18,429 nucleotides of DNA from CAVOBC01 sp963693635 (GCA_963693635.1 CAVOBC010000053.1:1-18429); one strand, 5' to 3'. Shown: positions 7,939 to 15,435, numbered from the stretch's first letter. Translations and numbers: made by a program. The notes: generated by a model from the letters alone, not told the origin.

Positions 7939-8361
7939 GTGGGCACCGCGTGCGGTGCAGGGCAAGTACACGGAGGCGCAGGTGGTGGCCCGTTCATCCT
8001 TGCGGCAGAACGACGGGTGCTTGCCGAGGCGTCCAAACCGAGCGTGTTCAGACGATCGTTTGTGCTGAATGTGGATGGCAAGCGATATGGACTTCGGTCT
8101 GGATCGCTCTTCGGACGAACCACTGTCCTGCAGACCGTTGACGGCGACACGCGTCGAGAAGTGGGCAGGCTCGCACGAACGTCTTTTCTGGGCCGGCGTG
8201 CGTAGGTTGAACTGCCCGATTCTCTATCTTTGCCGGTCAGACTGTTCGTCATCTGGCTGGCGATTGTTTTTTGGAAGCGAGAGTCAGTCGAACTGAACGC
8301 GGTCTCGCGATCTGTCGACCCGTTGGCCTTGAGCAGACGCACTATGCGGCCAGGCTGGTGA
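7939..8361 (+). pseudogene. Relic of a small membrane-anchored protein, interrupted by an amber codon
   Basis: One plus-strand frame reads FILAAERRVLAEASKPSVFRRSFVLNVDGKRYGLRSGSLFGRTTVLQ, then GRLARTSFLGRRA, TAG (8203-8205), then without frame change VELPDSLSLPVRLFVIWLAIVFWKR. This resembles a widespread family of short uncharacterised proteins: repeated beta-type segments rich in Arg and Gly, then LP(D/E)xLPLxxxLFxxWLxxxxWRR as a single C-terminal membrane helix. I recall the family pattern but cannot name an accession. The N-terminal region before about 7950 has no credible start and looks foreign to the family, so the front may also be lost or shifted. The end overlaps the stop of the oppositely oriented EAL fragment. 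Confidence 0.6.
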
Positions 8362-8689
8362 TGTGATCGACAAACGAGGATTCTGTGAGTGGGCGACCGG
8401 TCAGAAAGCCCTGGATCTGATTACCGCCCAGATCTTGCAGTGCGCTCCGCTCCTCGAGACGTTCCACGCCCTCGCCCACCACAGTCAGGCCGATGCGATG
8501 GGCCATCTCGATGGTTCCGGCGGTCAGGGCCTGGTGCAGGTCGTTGTGGTCAATGTCGGCAACCAGCATGCGGTCCAGCTTCAGGATGTCGATCGGCAGC
8601 TTCAGAAAATGGTTAATCGATGAGAAACCGGTGCCGAAGTCGTCAAGGGCAATGCTGACACCCGCCGCCTGCAGTTCGCGTAATTGCAC
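8342..8689 (-). pseudogene. C-terminal half of an EAL (cyclic-di-GMP phosphodiesterase) domain
   Basis: 115 residues matching the second half of an EAL domain: IALDDFGTGFSSINHFLKLP with the paired Asp residues (DDFGTG at 16-21), the loop Lys in LKLDR (Lys 37), the catalytic-base region VVGEGVE (Glu 73) and the terminal QGFLTGRPL. The first half, including the E-A/x-L motif, the metal-binding Glu and Asn, and any GGDEF or sensor part, is missing. In the same frame a TAA lies five codons upstream (8702-8704), and nothing EAL-like was recognised beyond it. The nominal GTG start has no ribosome site. It cannot hydrolyse c-di-GMP and is best read as a gene remnant. Confidence 0.8.
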
Positions 8690-8997
8690 CCGGTTATGTC
8701 GTTAAACCACCGGAAGCGAGCCAATTCAGAGAGGCGATTCTCGCGATCGAGGATTTCTGGCTCTCGGTTGCTCTTCTTCCGAAGAGTGATGCGGTTCAAT
8801 AGTCAACGGGTTGATCTGTCCCTATAGGTACCGTACCTGCAAGCTGTGGCCTGTTGCGTTGGGCGGCGCGCGGGGGAGCCAGTCACACAATAAAAGCCAC
8901 TGGCTGATCGCGTACAGAAAAAGAGGACTTTGTCTCTAACCGGATCTGATTCACATCCACTACGATGTTGCCTGGACTCAAAGAGCAGGTGTCAGGT
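8690..8997. other. Intergenic region with three inverted repeats before the glycosylase gene
   Basis: About 300 nt with no gene I can support. It holds a short hairpin CTCTTC-ttcc-GAAGAG (8771-8786), an odd-centred dyad AGGTAC-C-GTACCT (8826-8838), and a 7-bp inverted pair AGCCAGT (8877-8883) / ACTGGCT (8899-8905). The last two lie 90-170 nt before the glycosylase start and could be regulator sites. The lost front half of the EAL gene would be expected here, but I see no trace of it. Confidence 0.4.
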
Positions 8998-9663
8998 ATG
9001 TCTTCATTTGGACCCATCTACGATCGCGCAGCGAGTCTCAAAGGAGCGGAGGCGCTGGCGGCGTCCCTGCCTGTCTGTAAGACCGCCGATGAGTTGAAGC
9101 AGGTGAGCGACGATGAATACCTGCGGGAGATGACCCGGTGCGTCTTTCGATCGGGCTTCGTCTGGCAAGTAGTTGACAACAAATGGCCCGGCTTCGAGAC
9201 GGCGTTCATGTGCTTCGTACCGCGCGCCGTCGCGCACTTGTCAGACGAGGCGTTAGCAGAGATCGCTCAAGACACGGCGGTCATTCGGAATCACCAGAAG
9301 ATCAACGCGACGCGGGACAACGCATCGCTGGTGCTGTCCGTGGCGGAGCAACATGGTTCCTTGGGTGCCTTTCTTGCGGACTGGCCGGACGACGATGTGG
9401 TGGGCTTGCAGCAATATTTGAAGAAGGCTGGCAGCCGGTTGGGTGGTCACACCGGGCAGTACTTTCTGCGTTTCAGTGGCAAAGACACCTTCATGTTCAG
9501 CAAAGATGTGGTGCGTGTGCTGATCGAGCAAGGTGTAGTCGACCGCGAACCGACCAGCAAGAAAGGGCTGAGCGCCGCGCAGGCTGCGTTCAATGACTGG
9601 CGCGAAGAGACGGGGCTAGCGTTCTGCAAACTAAGCCAGATTATGGCTTGGTCGGTTGGGTAA
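8998..9663 (+). CDS. DNA-3-methyladenine glycosylase I (Tag-type) family protein
   Basis: 221 residues from ATG 8998. An in-frame ATG at 8965 would add 11 residues, but it has no ribosome site, and MSSFGPIYDRAASLKG is the usual family opening. Family motifs are EMTRCVFRSGFVWQVVDNKWPGFETAF (44-70), AVIRNHQKINATRDNA (94-109), LADWP (126-130), SRLGGHTGQYFLR (146-158), GKDTFMFSKDVV (161-172) and the terminal AAFNDWREETG plus SQIMAWSVG. These belong to the HhH-type alkylation repair glycosylases that remove 3-methyladenine from DNA. Unlike E. coli Tag, it lacks the N-terminal Cys/His and C-terminal His/Cys of the zinc site, so it belongs to a Tag-like branch whose specificity is less certain. It stands alone, convergent with the next gene. 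The stop is TAA. Confidence 0.88.
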   Translation: MSSFGPIYDRAASLKGAEALAASLPVCKTADELKQVSDDEYLREMTRCVFRSGFVWQVVDNKWPGFETAFMCFVPRAVAHLSDEALAEIAQDTAVIRNHQKINATRDNASLVLSVAEQHGSLGAFLADWPDDDVVGLQQYLKKAGSRLGGHTGQYFLRFSGKDTFMFSKDVVRVLIEQGVVDREPTSKKGLSAAQAAFNDWREETGLAFCKLSQIMAWSVG

Positions 9664-9718
9664 GTGGGTCGGTGCCGGGAATGCAGACAAGAACGGGCTG
9701 CAAGAAAAAACTAATTGA

Positions 9719-10996
9719 TCAGGATCTGTTGCCGTTCATGAAGCTCTCTTTCACGCTGGCACCGTCAAAGTCCCGGAGTACCGATTGGGTGACACCGAAG
9801 GCGAGGATGATGATCGCGTAGATGAGCGAGCTGACACCGATTCCGATCGGCGTCGACGACGCGGCTGCGATTGCGCCCGCCACGAGTCCACCGAGGGGCA
9901 TCAGGCTGTAACTGAGTGCGTGATAGCTCATCACACGGCCGCGCATTGCATCGGGTACGGTCAACTGGATGACGGTCATGGAACTGATCAGGTACATCGA
10001 TGCGAACATGGCGATGGCGAATGCGGTGCTCATGCCAAGTGTCAGTGCGACGAGTGGCGAAAACTGCGACGCCGCGGCGGCCACACCGCTGAAAAGAAAC
10101 AGGCAGGCCGCGCCGGCAATCGCGGTCATAAGCATGATGCGCCCGAGTTGCCTCGACTCCTGAAAGTTACCGATGATCAACGTACCGGTCACCGAGCCGA
10201 CGCCGGTCGCAGACAGCAGGTAGCCGTAGCCGGAACTGCCGGCACCCAGCAGCGTCGACACGGCTGGCATCAGTTGCATGTACGACGACCCGAACAGCAT
10301 CATGGCGTACGTGAGTCCGAGCAGAACGAGAAACAGGCGTTGGCCGATGATATATCGGAAGCCTTCGGTCACCTGGGACAGTGCCGACCGCGACGTGTCG
10401 GTCGGCTCCGCCGTGAATTGGAGTCTGACGATGACGATCCCCATCACTGCGAATCCCGCTGAGCACAATAGCAAGACGATTGACGCGTTCCAGAGCGCGA
10501 TGATGATGCCGCCCAGTGCCGGAAAGACCATGCGACAGGATTGCCAGACGATGGCGTTAAGGGCGACAGCGCTCATCATCGAGTCCCGGTCGATCAGTGA
10601 TGGTAATAAGGCCTGACGCGTGGGCCAGTCGAGTCCGGAGATCAACGAGATCAGCCCGGTGACGAAGATGATGTGCCATGCGTTGGCAGCGCCATTGAGG
10701 GTCGCGAGGCCGAGCGCGAGCAGCAGACCGCTCGTCAGAAACGAAGTGACGATGAGGAGCACGCGTCGATCCATGCGATCTGCCATCGCGCCGCCAAACA
10801 GCGTTACGAGGATTGCCGGCGCGCCCGCAGCGGCCCCGAGGTAACCGAGCATCAGCGTCGACCCTGACAGCTCGAAGACGAGCCAGCCCTGCGACATGAT
10901 CTGAAGTTGTGTCGCGCCGACCGAAGCGAACGAGCCAAGCCAGAAAGCCAGAAACGGCCTGTGCCGCAGCGCTGTGAGTTGGTTGGGAAGCCGCAT
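9719..10996 (-). CDS. MFS exporter, EntS/DHA3-like
   Basis: 425 residues with about 12 hydrophobic helices and no interruption. It opens with FLAFWLGSFASVGATQLQIMSQGW, typical of the DHA3/EntS-like branch, which contains siderophore and drug exporters. The loop after helix 2 carries GGAMADRMDRR (68-78), the MFS signature, and the matching loop in the second half is GRVMSYHALSYSLMPLGGLVAG. It is an inner-membrane, proton-driven exporter by family. The substrate is unknown, and there is no siderophore cluster nearby. The start is ATG 10996, though the upstream sequence has no strong ribosome site. The stop TGA lies 55 nt from the glycosylase stop, convergent. Confidence 0.9.
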   Translation of the reverse strand: MRLPNQLTALRHRPFLAFWLGSFASVGATQLQIMSQGWLVFELSGSTLMLGYLGAAAGAPAILVTLFGGAMADRMDRRVLLIVTSFLTSGLLLALGLATLNGAANAWHIIFVTGLISLISGLDWPTRQALLPSLIDRDSMMSAVALNAIVWQSCRMVFPALGGIIIALWNASIVLLLCSAGFAVMGIVIVRLQFTAEPTDTSRSALSQVTEGFRYIIGQRLFLVLLGLTYAMMLFGSSYMQLMPAVSTLLGAGSSGYGYLLSATGVGSVTGTLIIGNFQESRQLGRIMLMTAIAGAACLFLFSGVAAAASQFSPLVALTLGMSTAFAIAMFASMYLISSMTVIQLTVPDAMRGRVMSYHALSYSLMPLGGLVAGAIAAASSTPIGIGVSSLIYAIIILAFGVTQSVLRDFDGASVKESFMNGNRS

Positions 10997-11195
10997 GGCG
11001 AGGCCCGAATACGTGATCTCAGATTAAGTCACGAATGTGAGCGGTTGTCGCGTCTGACGGTTCGGTTGCCGGCACCGTCGCCCATCGGGCCTGCAAGAGA
11101 ACGGCGACGCAAACCCTCCGCGCAACACCCGGCAGCGCCGAAGATCAACATGCGTGTCGACCAGATGCGCGCGCGAAGGTTGCGGCCGACAGATG
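10997..11195. other. Intergenic region without recognisable gene
   Basis: About 200 nt between the MFS start and the acyl-CoA dehydrogenase remnant. It should contain the MFS promoter, on the minus strand. I see no coding sequence and no clear repeat. Confidence 0.35.
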
Positions 11196-11559
11196 TCAGT
11201 CAAGCAGGCCGAGAACCCGTTTTGGAGATGATGTTCATCTGCACTTCGTTGGTGCCACCGTAGATCGTGACGGCACGGTTCAAGAGCCAGTTCTTGGTTG
11301 TCTCAAGTTCCACGCGGCCAAATTCTTCGCCCGACCAGCCGACGCCCTGGGTGCCCATGAGGGTCGATGCGAGTTCTGAACCGTCGCGCGCGAGCGTTGA
11401 ACCGACGAGCTTGAAGATGGAAGTCGCTGCGCCCGGGGTTTTACCCGACCGGTTCTCAGCGCCTGCTTTCTGGGCGGTCAACTGGAATGAACGCTCTGTC
11501 ATGCTGTGGCGAAGTATTCGTTCGCGAAAGTCTACAGCGAGACTCACAAATGCATGTTT
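11196..11559 (-). pseudogene. C-terminal remnant of an acyl-CoA dehydrogenase
   Basis: The frame reads AFVSLAVDFRERILRH...TSIFKLVGSTLARDGSELASTLMGTQGVGW...TKNWLLNRAVTIYGGTNEVQMNIISK. This is the last third of an acyl-CoA dehydrogenase (C-terminal helical domain with the conserved YGGTNEVQ(M/L)NII(S/A)K). The expected end KRVLGLLD is present but shifted by one base: removing one T from the TTTT at 11220-11223 restores K-R-V-L-G-L-L-D and a stop at 11196-11198. As it stands the frame ends TGSRPA at 11200. Upstream the frame stops at TAA (11560-11562) in an AT-rich patch; the first ~270 residues, with the catalytic and flavin-binding parts, are absent. It is therefore not functional as an enzyme. 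Confidence 0.85.
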
Positions 11560-11591
11560 TTAAATATGTAAAATATATCGACATATAAAAA
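11557..11591. repeat. AT-rich inverted repeat at the broken 5' end of the dehydrogenase remnant
   Basis: A nearly pure A/T stretch in otherwise GC-rich DNA. Its arms, TTTTTAAATATGT (11557-11569) and ACATATAAAAA (11581-11591), pair with a two-base bulge around an 11-nt spacer. It begins exactly where the acyl-CoA dehydrogenase similarity stops. It could be a promoter-like sequence, the scar of an insertion or deletion, or a terminator. Confidence 0.55.
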
Positions 11592-11645
11592 TAGCGTTCC
11601 CGGGAGCACCGCCATTTTTCGCAGGCCTCTTTGCTGCAAGATCAT

Positions 11646-11701
11646 GCGAGGTTTGCTAGCGAACCGACTCCCAAGGAATTTGTCAGGATGACAATTTTGG
11701 G
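11646..11701 (+). repeat. Two-palindrome repeated element, copy 2
   Basis: Same plan as the copy at 5131. GCGAGG leads into GGTTTGCTAGCGAACC (11650-11665, near-palindromic), then GACT, then a hairpin CCCAAGGAATTTGTCA (11670-11685), loop GGA, TGACAATTTTGGG (11689-11701). Compared with copy 1, several bases changed or were added in both arms together, so the stems persist (CCCA...TGGG became CCCAA...TTGGG; GTC/GAC became GTCA/TGAC). It ends 11 nt from the stop codon of the oligopeptidase gene, the same distance as copy 1 from its neighbour. Confidence 0.75.
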
Positions 11702-11712
11702 ATAGCAGCGAG

Positions 11713-13776
11713 CTAGTTTGCGAGATCGAACGCCTTCAGGACGAACGCGAACTCCTCGGCAGTCTCACGAATCTGCTCGAAGCGTCCGGTCTTGCCGCCG
11801 TGCCCGGCGCCCATGTTGATTTTCATGACGATCGGGTTGTCGTCAGTCTTCATCGCCCGCATCTTGGCCGTCCACTTGGCCGGCTCCCAGTAGGTCACGC
11901 GCGGGTCGTTGAGGCCGCCAGTCACCATCTGCATCGGGTACTCCCGGGCTTCGATGTTGTCGTAGGGGCTGTAGGACTGAATGTTCCTGAACGCCTCGGC
12001 ATCTTCGATCGGGTTGCCCCACTCCGGCCATTCGATGGGCGTCAGCGGCAGGCTGTCGTCGAGCATGGTGTTCAGCACATCAACGAACGGCACATGCAGA
12101 ACCACGGCTCGCCAGAGGTCCGGCGCCTGGATGATGGCGGCGCCCATGAGTTCGCCGCCGGCACTGCCGCCGGACGCGGAGATCTGGCCCTTTGCGGCGA
12201 GTCCCTGGTCGATGAGATGGCGAGCAACGTCGACAAAGTCGTTGAAGGTGTTGGTGCGCTTGTCGAGTTTGCCGTCCTCGTACCAGGCGTAGCCCATCTC
12301 GTCGCCTCCGCGAACGTGGGCGATGGCGTAGGCCATGCCTCGATCAAGTAGTGACAGGCGCGACGCGCTGAAACCTGGGGATGTGCCGGCGCCATACGCA
12401 CCGTAGCCATACAGGTGCAGTTTGCCGGTGCCGTCGCGCGGATAATCGTTGGGATAGACGATCGTTATGGGTACCTGAACGCCATCGCGCGCCGGGGCCA
12501 TCAGGCGTTCGGTTGCATAGCCGGACTTGTCGTATCCCGACGGTATTTCCTGCTGTTTGCGCAGGTCCAGACGTTGCTCGGTGACATCGTAGTCATATGT
12601 CGACGAGGGCGTGATCATGGACTGGTAGGAAACGCGCAGGTGACTTTGACTGTATTCGGGGTTGGTGCTGATGCCTGCGGCGAAGACTGATTCCGGAAAT
12701 CCGATCGTGTGGCTGTCGCCATCCCATGTCTGGATACGAATCTGATCGAGCCCGCCGGTGCGCACCTGCACGGCAAGGAAATCGTGAAACGGTACGAAAC
12801 CGCGGTAGTAGGTCGTGTCCGACGGCGACAGCAGTTCTCGCCACAATGCCTGCGACGGGTTGGTCTCGGGCGCCGTGACGATGCGGAAGTTCTTGTGGCG
12901 GTCATTGGTGCTGATGACGAAATGGTCGCGCGCGTGATCCACGTGGTACTCATGGCCGGTCTTGCGGTACGCGACGATAACGGGGGCAGTCAGTGGACTG
13001 GCGAGCGGCACGATGCGCGCTTCGCTGGTCACGTGGTCGCCGGCACCAATGATCAGGAACTTCGATGACTGGGTCTCGGACAGGCCGACAAAGAACGAGG
13101 CCTCCTCCTCCTCGTAGATGAGCGTGTCTTCGGTCTCGCCAAGCGCGTGCCACACCGCCTTGTCCGGACGCCATTCGTTGTTCACAAGCGTGTAGAAGAA
13201 GCCGGACGAGTCGCTGGCCCACACGATCTCGCCGTGCGCCTCGGCGATTTCGTCCGGCAGCAGATCGCCTGTCGCCAGGTTTTTGACGCGGATCGTGAAT
13301 CGTTCTGCGCCGCTCGTGTCGACAGACCATGCCATGAGTCGGCCGTCGGGGCTCACCGCGAGGTCAGCAACGGAATAGTAGTCCAGGCCCTCCGCTTCTG
13401 ATGGCTCATGCAGCATGACCGCTTCTTCGGTGTCGTCTGCTGCGTCCGCGGGACGGCGCGTCCAGATTCGATATTCGCTGCCAATGTCGAAACGCCAGCG
13501 GTAGATGTAGTTGCCTTCCTGCCAGGGGACGGCCGCGTCGTCTTCTCGAATGCGACCGCGGATCTCCTCAAAGAGATCGCTCGTTAGTTCCTCGGCGGAC
13601 GCCATAACCGATTCGAAGTAAGCATTCTCTTGTCGCAGGTATGACAGGATTTCTTCATCCTCAACTTTCGGGTAGCCGGGATCCTGCAGCCAGTGCCACG
13701 GATCTTCCACTGTGATGCCGTGATGAGCGTACGTATGCGGTTTTCGGGTTGCCGCCGGTGGTTTGTTGTTGTCCAT
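11713..13776 (-). CDS. ptrB: Oligopeptidase B, S9 family serine peptidase
   Basis: 687 residues, matching the ~680-700 of oligopeptidase B, a cytoplasmic enzyme that cuts short peptides after Arg or Lys. The N-terminal ~400 residues are the beta-propeller, starting with the family's HGITVEDPWHWLQDPGYPKV (about 19-38). The C-terminal alpha/beta-hydrolase domain carries GSAGGELMGA with nucleophile Ser 538, Asp 624 in TGGLNDPRVTYWEPAKW, and His 659 in MGAGHGGKTGRF. HVRGGDEMGYAWYEDGKL is the expected strand-loop before the nucleophile. Acidic residues after the Ser (LDDSLPLTPIEWPEWGNP) are characteristic of oligopeptidase B as against prolyl oligopeptidase. No break was seen. It lies 15 nt downstream of the Nramp-related gene on the same strand, so the two are probably an operon. 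The stop is TAG. Confidence 0.93.
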   Translation of the reverse strand: MDNNKPPAATRKPHTYAHHGITVEDPWHWLQDPGYPKVEDEEILSYLRQENAYFESVMASAEELTSDLFEEIRGRIREDDAAVPWQEGNYIYRWRFDIGSEYRIWTRRPADAADDTEEAVMLHEPSEAEGLDYYSVADLAVSPDGRLMAWSVDTSGAERFTIRVKNLATGDLLPDEIAEAHGEIVWASDSSGFFYTLVNNEWRPDKAVWHALGETEDTLIYEEEEASFFVGLSETQSSKFLIIGAGDHVTSEARIVPLASPLTAPVIVAYRKTGHEYHVDHARDHFVISTNDRHKNFRIVTAPETNPSQALWRELLSPSDTTYYRGFVPFHDFLAVQVRTGGLDQIRIQTWDGDSHTIGFPESVFAAGISTNPEYSQSHLRVSYQSMITPSSTYDYDVTEQRLDLRKQQEIPSGYDKSGYATERLMAPARDGVQVPITIVYPNDYPRDGTGKLHLYGYGAYGAGTSPGFSASRLSLLDRGMAYAIAHVRGGDEMGYAWYEDGKLDKRTNTFNDFVDVARHLIDQGLAAKGQISASGGSAGGELMGAAIIQAPDLWRAVVLHVPFVDVLNTMLDDSLPLTPIEWPEWGNPIEDAEAFRNIQSYSPYDNIEAREYPMQMVTGGLNDPRVTYWEPAKWTAKMRAMKTDDNPIVMKINMGAGHGGKTGRFEQIRETAEEFAFVLKAFDLAN

Positions 13777-13791
13777 GATTTGTTTCCGGAC

Positions 13792-15207
13792 TCAGTCGCC
13801 GAAGAGTGGCGTCAGAATGGTGAAGTAAATGACACAGGCGGCCAATATGAGTTGAACCAGAAATGTAACCCGCAGGAAATACTTCGCGAGCGGCCCCGGC
13901 TGAATGTCCGCTGGCAGGCGCTTTTTCTGTAGATAGATCGTGATCGCGCTCTGCATCGGCAACATCATCGCGGCATAGCTCGCGGCAATCGTCACCATCA
14001 GCGCCGGCCGTTCGAAGCCCCAGTACATGCCGAGGCCAATGAAGGGCACAACGACACCGTAGCCGCGAATGATCTTCTGGCGCATGTCAACGCGTTCCCG
14101 GGCGAGAAACCCCAATTCGATCAGATAGTCGGGGATGTAGCGGGCGCCGGCGGCGACACCGGCAACGGTACTCGAATAAAGAATGCAGAAGGCGCCGATC
14201 GCAAACAGCCACAGTGACCAGGGCCCGAGGGTTTGCGTGTACATGTTGCTGAGGGCCGGGATCGTGTCTGCCCCGGTGGGTGATTCGCCCATGGCGTGCA
14301 GCACGCCCGCACCCAGGAAATAAAAGGGGATGGTCGCGCAGGTGAGTAGCGCGAGCGTGATCCAGACATCGGTCCGCAACACTTTCAGCCAGCCGTGCGC
14401 ACGCCGATACCAGGCATCGGAGCCGTCGTAACGACCGATACGAGCGGGGTAGCCCTTCTCGATGCACCAATACGAATAGCCGGAGATCTCGCCGGCATTG
14501 ACGCCGGTGAACCCGTACGCGGCCAGTGCGAGGATCGCAAAGGTGGTCGAGAACTCGAAAGTGAAGCCAGACAGCACCTGCTGTGGGCGGGTCGCGTATT
14601 CCGTGTCTTGCATCAGAATGACCCCGGCGATGGTCATGACCGTAAACGTCACCACAAACAACAACATGATGCGTTCAAGGTGCTTGTAGCTGCCGCTTGA
14701 CAGAAAGAAGGCTGCGAGGACCGCAAGCACGGCAACGACTGCGATCGTGTTGAGTTCCGGGAACATCAGGGTGACGGCCTGGCCTGCGCCGCCGATCAGG
14801 CCTCCAAGCCCTGTCAGGCCCGTTACGAAACCGATCAGACCGAGCCCGATCGGCCACGCGAAGTCGTTGCGGGGACCGGGAATCCGGCCGGGCACACGGT
14901 TGATCGCGCGCAGGTAGGTGTCGCCGGAAAGAACGATATAACGAGCCAACTCGGCCTGCAGGATGGACTTGCTCCAGCAGGAGAAGAGGACCCACCACAA
15001 CATGGCATAGCCGACGGCAGCGCCGAGACTCGCGGTGAGGATGATTTCACCCGAACCGACGATGGTCGCGGAGATGATGACGCTCGGACCCAGGTACTTT
15101 AGTGTGCCAAGGATGTTCTGTGGGGCGTCTTGTTCGCCGCCGGCGGGTTGGGTGTATTCGTCGCCAGCGTTGGCGATGGTATCGGTCAGGTCAGGCTGAG
15201 TGCTCAC
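13792..15207 (-). CDS. Nramp-related membrane transporter lacking the canonical metal-site motifs
   Basis: 471 residues from GTG 15207 (VSTQPDLTD), with a weak AGAAG ribosome site. A longer frame from 15315 would add 36 unlikely residues. About 11 hydrophobic helices follow a polar N-terminus. Helix 1 reads GPSVIISATIVGSGEIILTASLG, where manganese/iron Nramp proteins have a DPGN motif; helix 6 reads ILALAAYGFTGVNAGEISGYSYWC where they have a Met-Pro-His. The overall LeuT-type pattern and the helix 1 position identify the Nramp superfamily, but both metal-binding motifs are replaced, so Mn/Fe transport should not be assumed. WCIEKGYPARIGRYDGS, after helix 6, is a distinctive cytoplasmic loop. 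It is followed after 15 nt by oligopeptidase B, which suggests shared transcription. The stop is TGA. Confidence 0.85.
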   Translation of the reverse strand: MSTQPDLTDTIANAGDEYTQPAGGEQDAPQNILGTLKYLGPSVIISATIVGSGEIILTASLGAAVGYAMLWWVLFSCWSKSILQAELARYIVLSGDTYLRAINRVPGRIPGPRNDFAWPIGLGLIGFVTGLTGLGGLIGGAGQAVTLMFPELNTIAVVAVLAVLAAFFLSSGSYKHLERIMLLFVVTFTVMTIAGVILMQDTEYATRPQQVLSGFTFEFSTTFAILALAAYGFTGVNAGEISGYSYWCIEKGYPARIGRYDGSDAWYRRAHGWLKVLRTDVWITLALLTCATIPFYFLGAGVLHAMGESPTGADTIPALSNMYTQTLGPWSLWLFAIGAFCILYSSTVAGVAAGARYIPDYLIELGFLARERVDMRQKIIRGYGVVVPFIGLGMYWGFERPALMVTIAASYAAMMLPMQSAITIYLQKKRLPADIQPGPLAKYFLRVTFLVQLILAACVIYFTILTPLFGD

Positions 15208-15324
15208 GGGTATCTTCTTATTAGTTATTCGTGTTTGATTCGCGGGCGGATAATGCGCGGGCAGTATTTCGGAAGTTGTCTCCGGATGCCAGCCCCGGCA
15301 ACCGAGGCAAGCCATGCGTTCTGT

Positions 15325-15338
15325 CCCGTTGCAACGGG
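15325..15338. promoter_or_regulatory. Perfect 14-bp palindrome, possible operator
   Basis: CCCGTTGCAACGGG has complete dyad symmetry and lies alone in the divergent intergenic region. This suits binding by a dimeric repressor. Regulator and target gene are not known. Confidence 0.5.
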
Positions 15339-15405
15339 TCTCGCGCGCTCCACCTCACGTTGATGTTATGACCTCGAACGGAAGCCTGGGGCGTTGTTAG
15401 CAATT

Positions 15406-15435
15406 TGAGGCATCGAATTGTGAAATGTGAGGCAT
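15406..15435 (+). promoter_or_regulatory. TGAGGCAT direct repeat, two-turn spacing
   Basis: Two identical 8-mers start 22 bp apart, 95-125 nt before the favoured hydrolase start (ATG 15530). The spacing would place two protein subunits on one face of the helix. It could also be chance, since 8 bp is short. Confidence 0.35.

Noticed and set aside
2379..8205. Amber (TAG) recoded as a sense codon, because two genes continue in phase through TAG
   Set aside because: TAG also ends two intact genes at the expected place (oligopeptidase B after FDLAN, EamA at 17835-17837) and the EAL fragment at its normal domain end. No suppressor tRNA is seen in the window. Nonsense mutations or base errors are simpler.
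7764..8342. Minus-strand 192-codon frame downstream of the EAL fragment
   Set aside because: Its composition is Ser/Thr/Arg/Pro-rich with no recognisable fold, it runs opposite the better supported plus-strand relic, and its C-terminus is produced by the TAACCCGTACTCC repeats.
5131..11701. The two palindromic elements as ends of one mobile element or att sites of an island
   Set aside because: They are in direct orientation and imperfect, and the 6.5 kb between them carries ordinary genes with no integrase or transposase. Each sits at a gene 3' end rather than at a junction.
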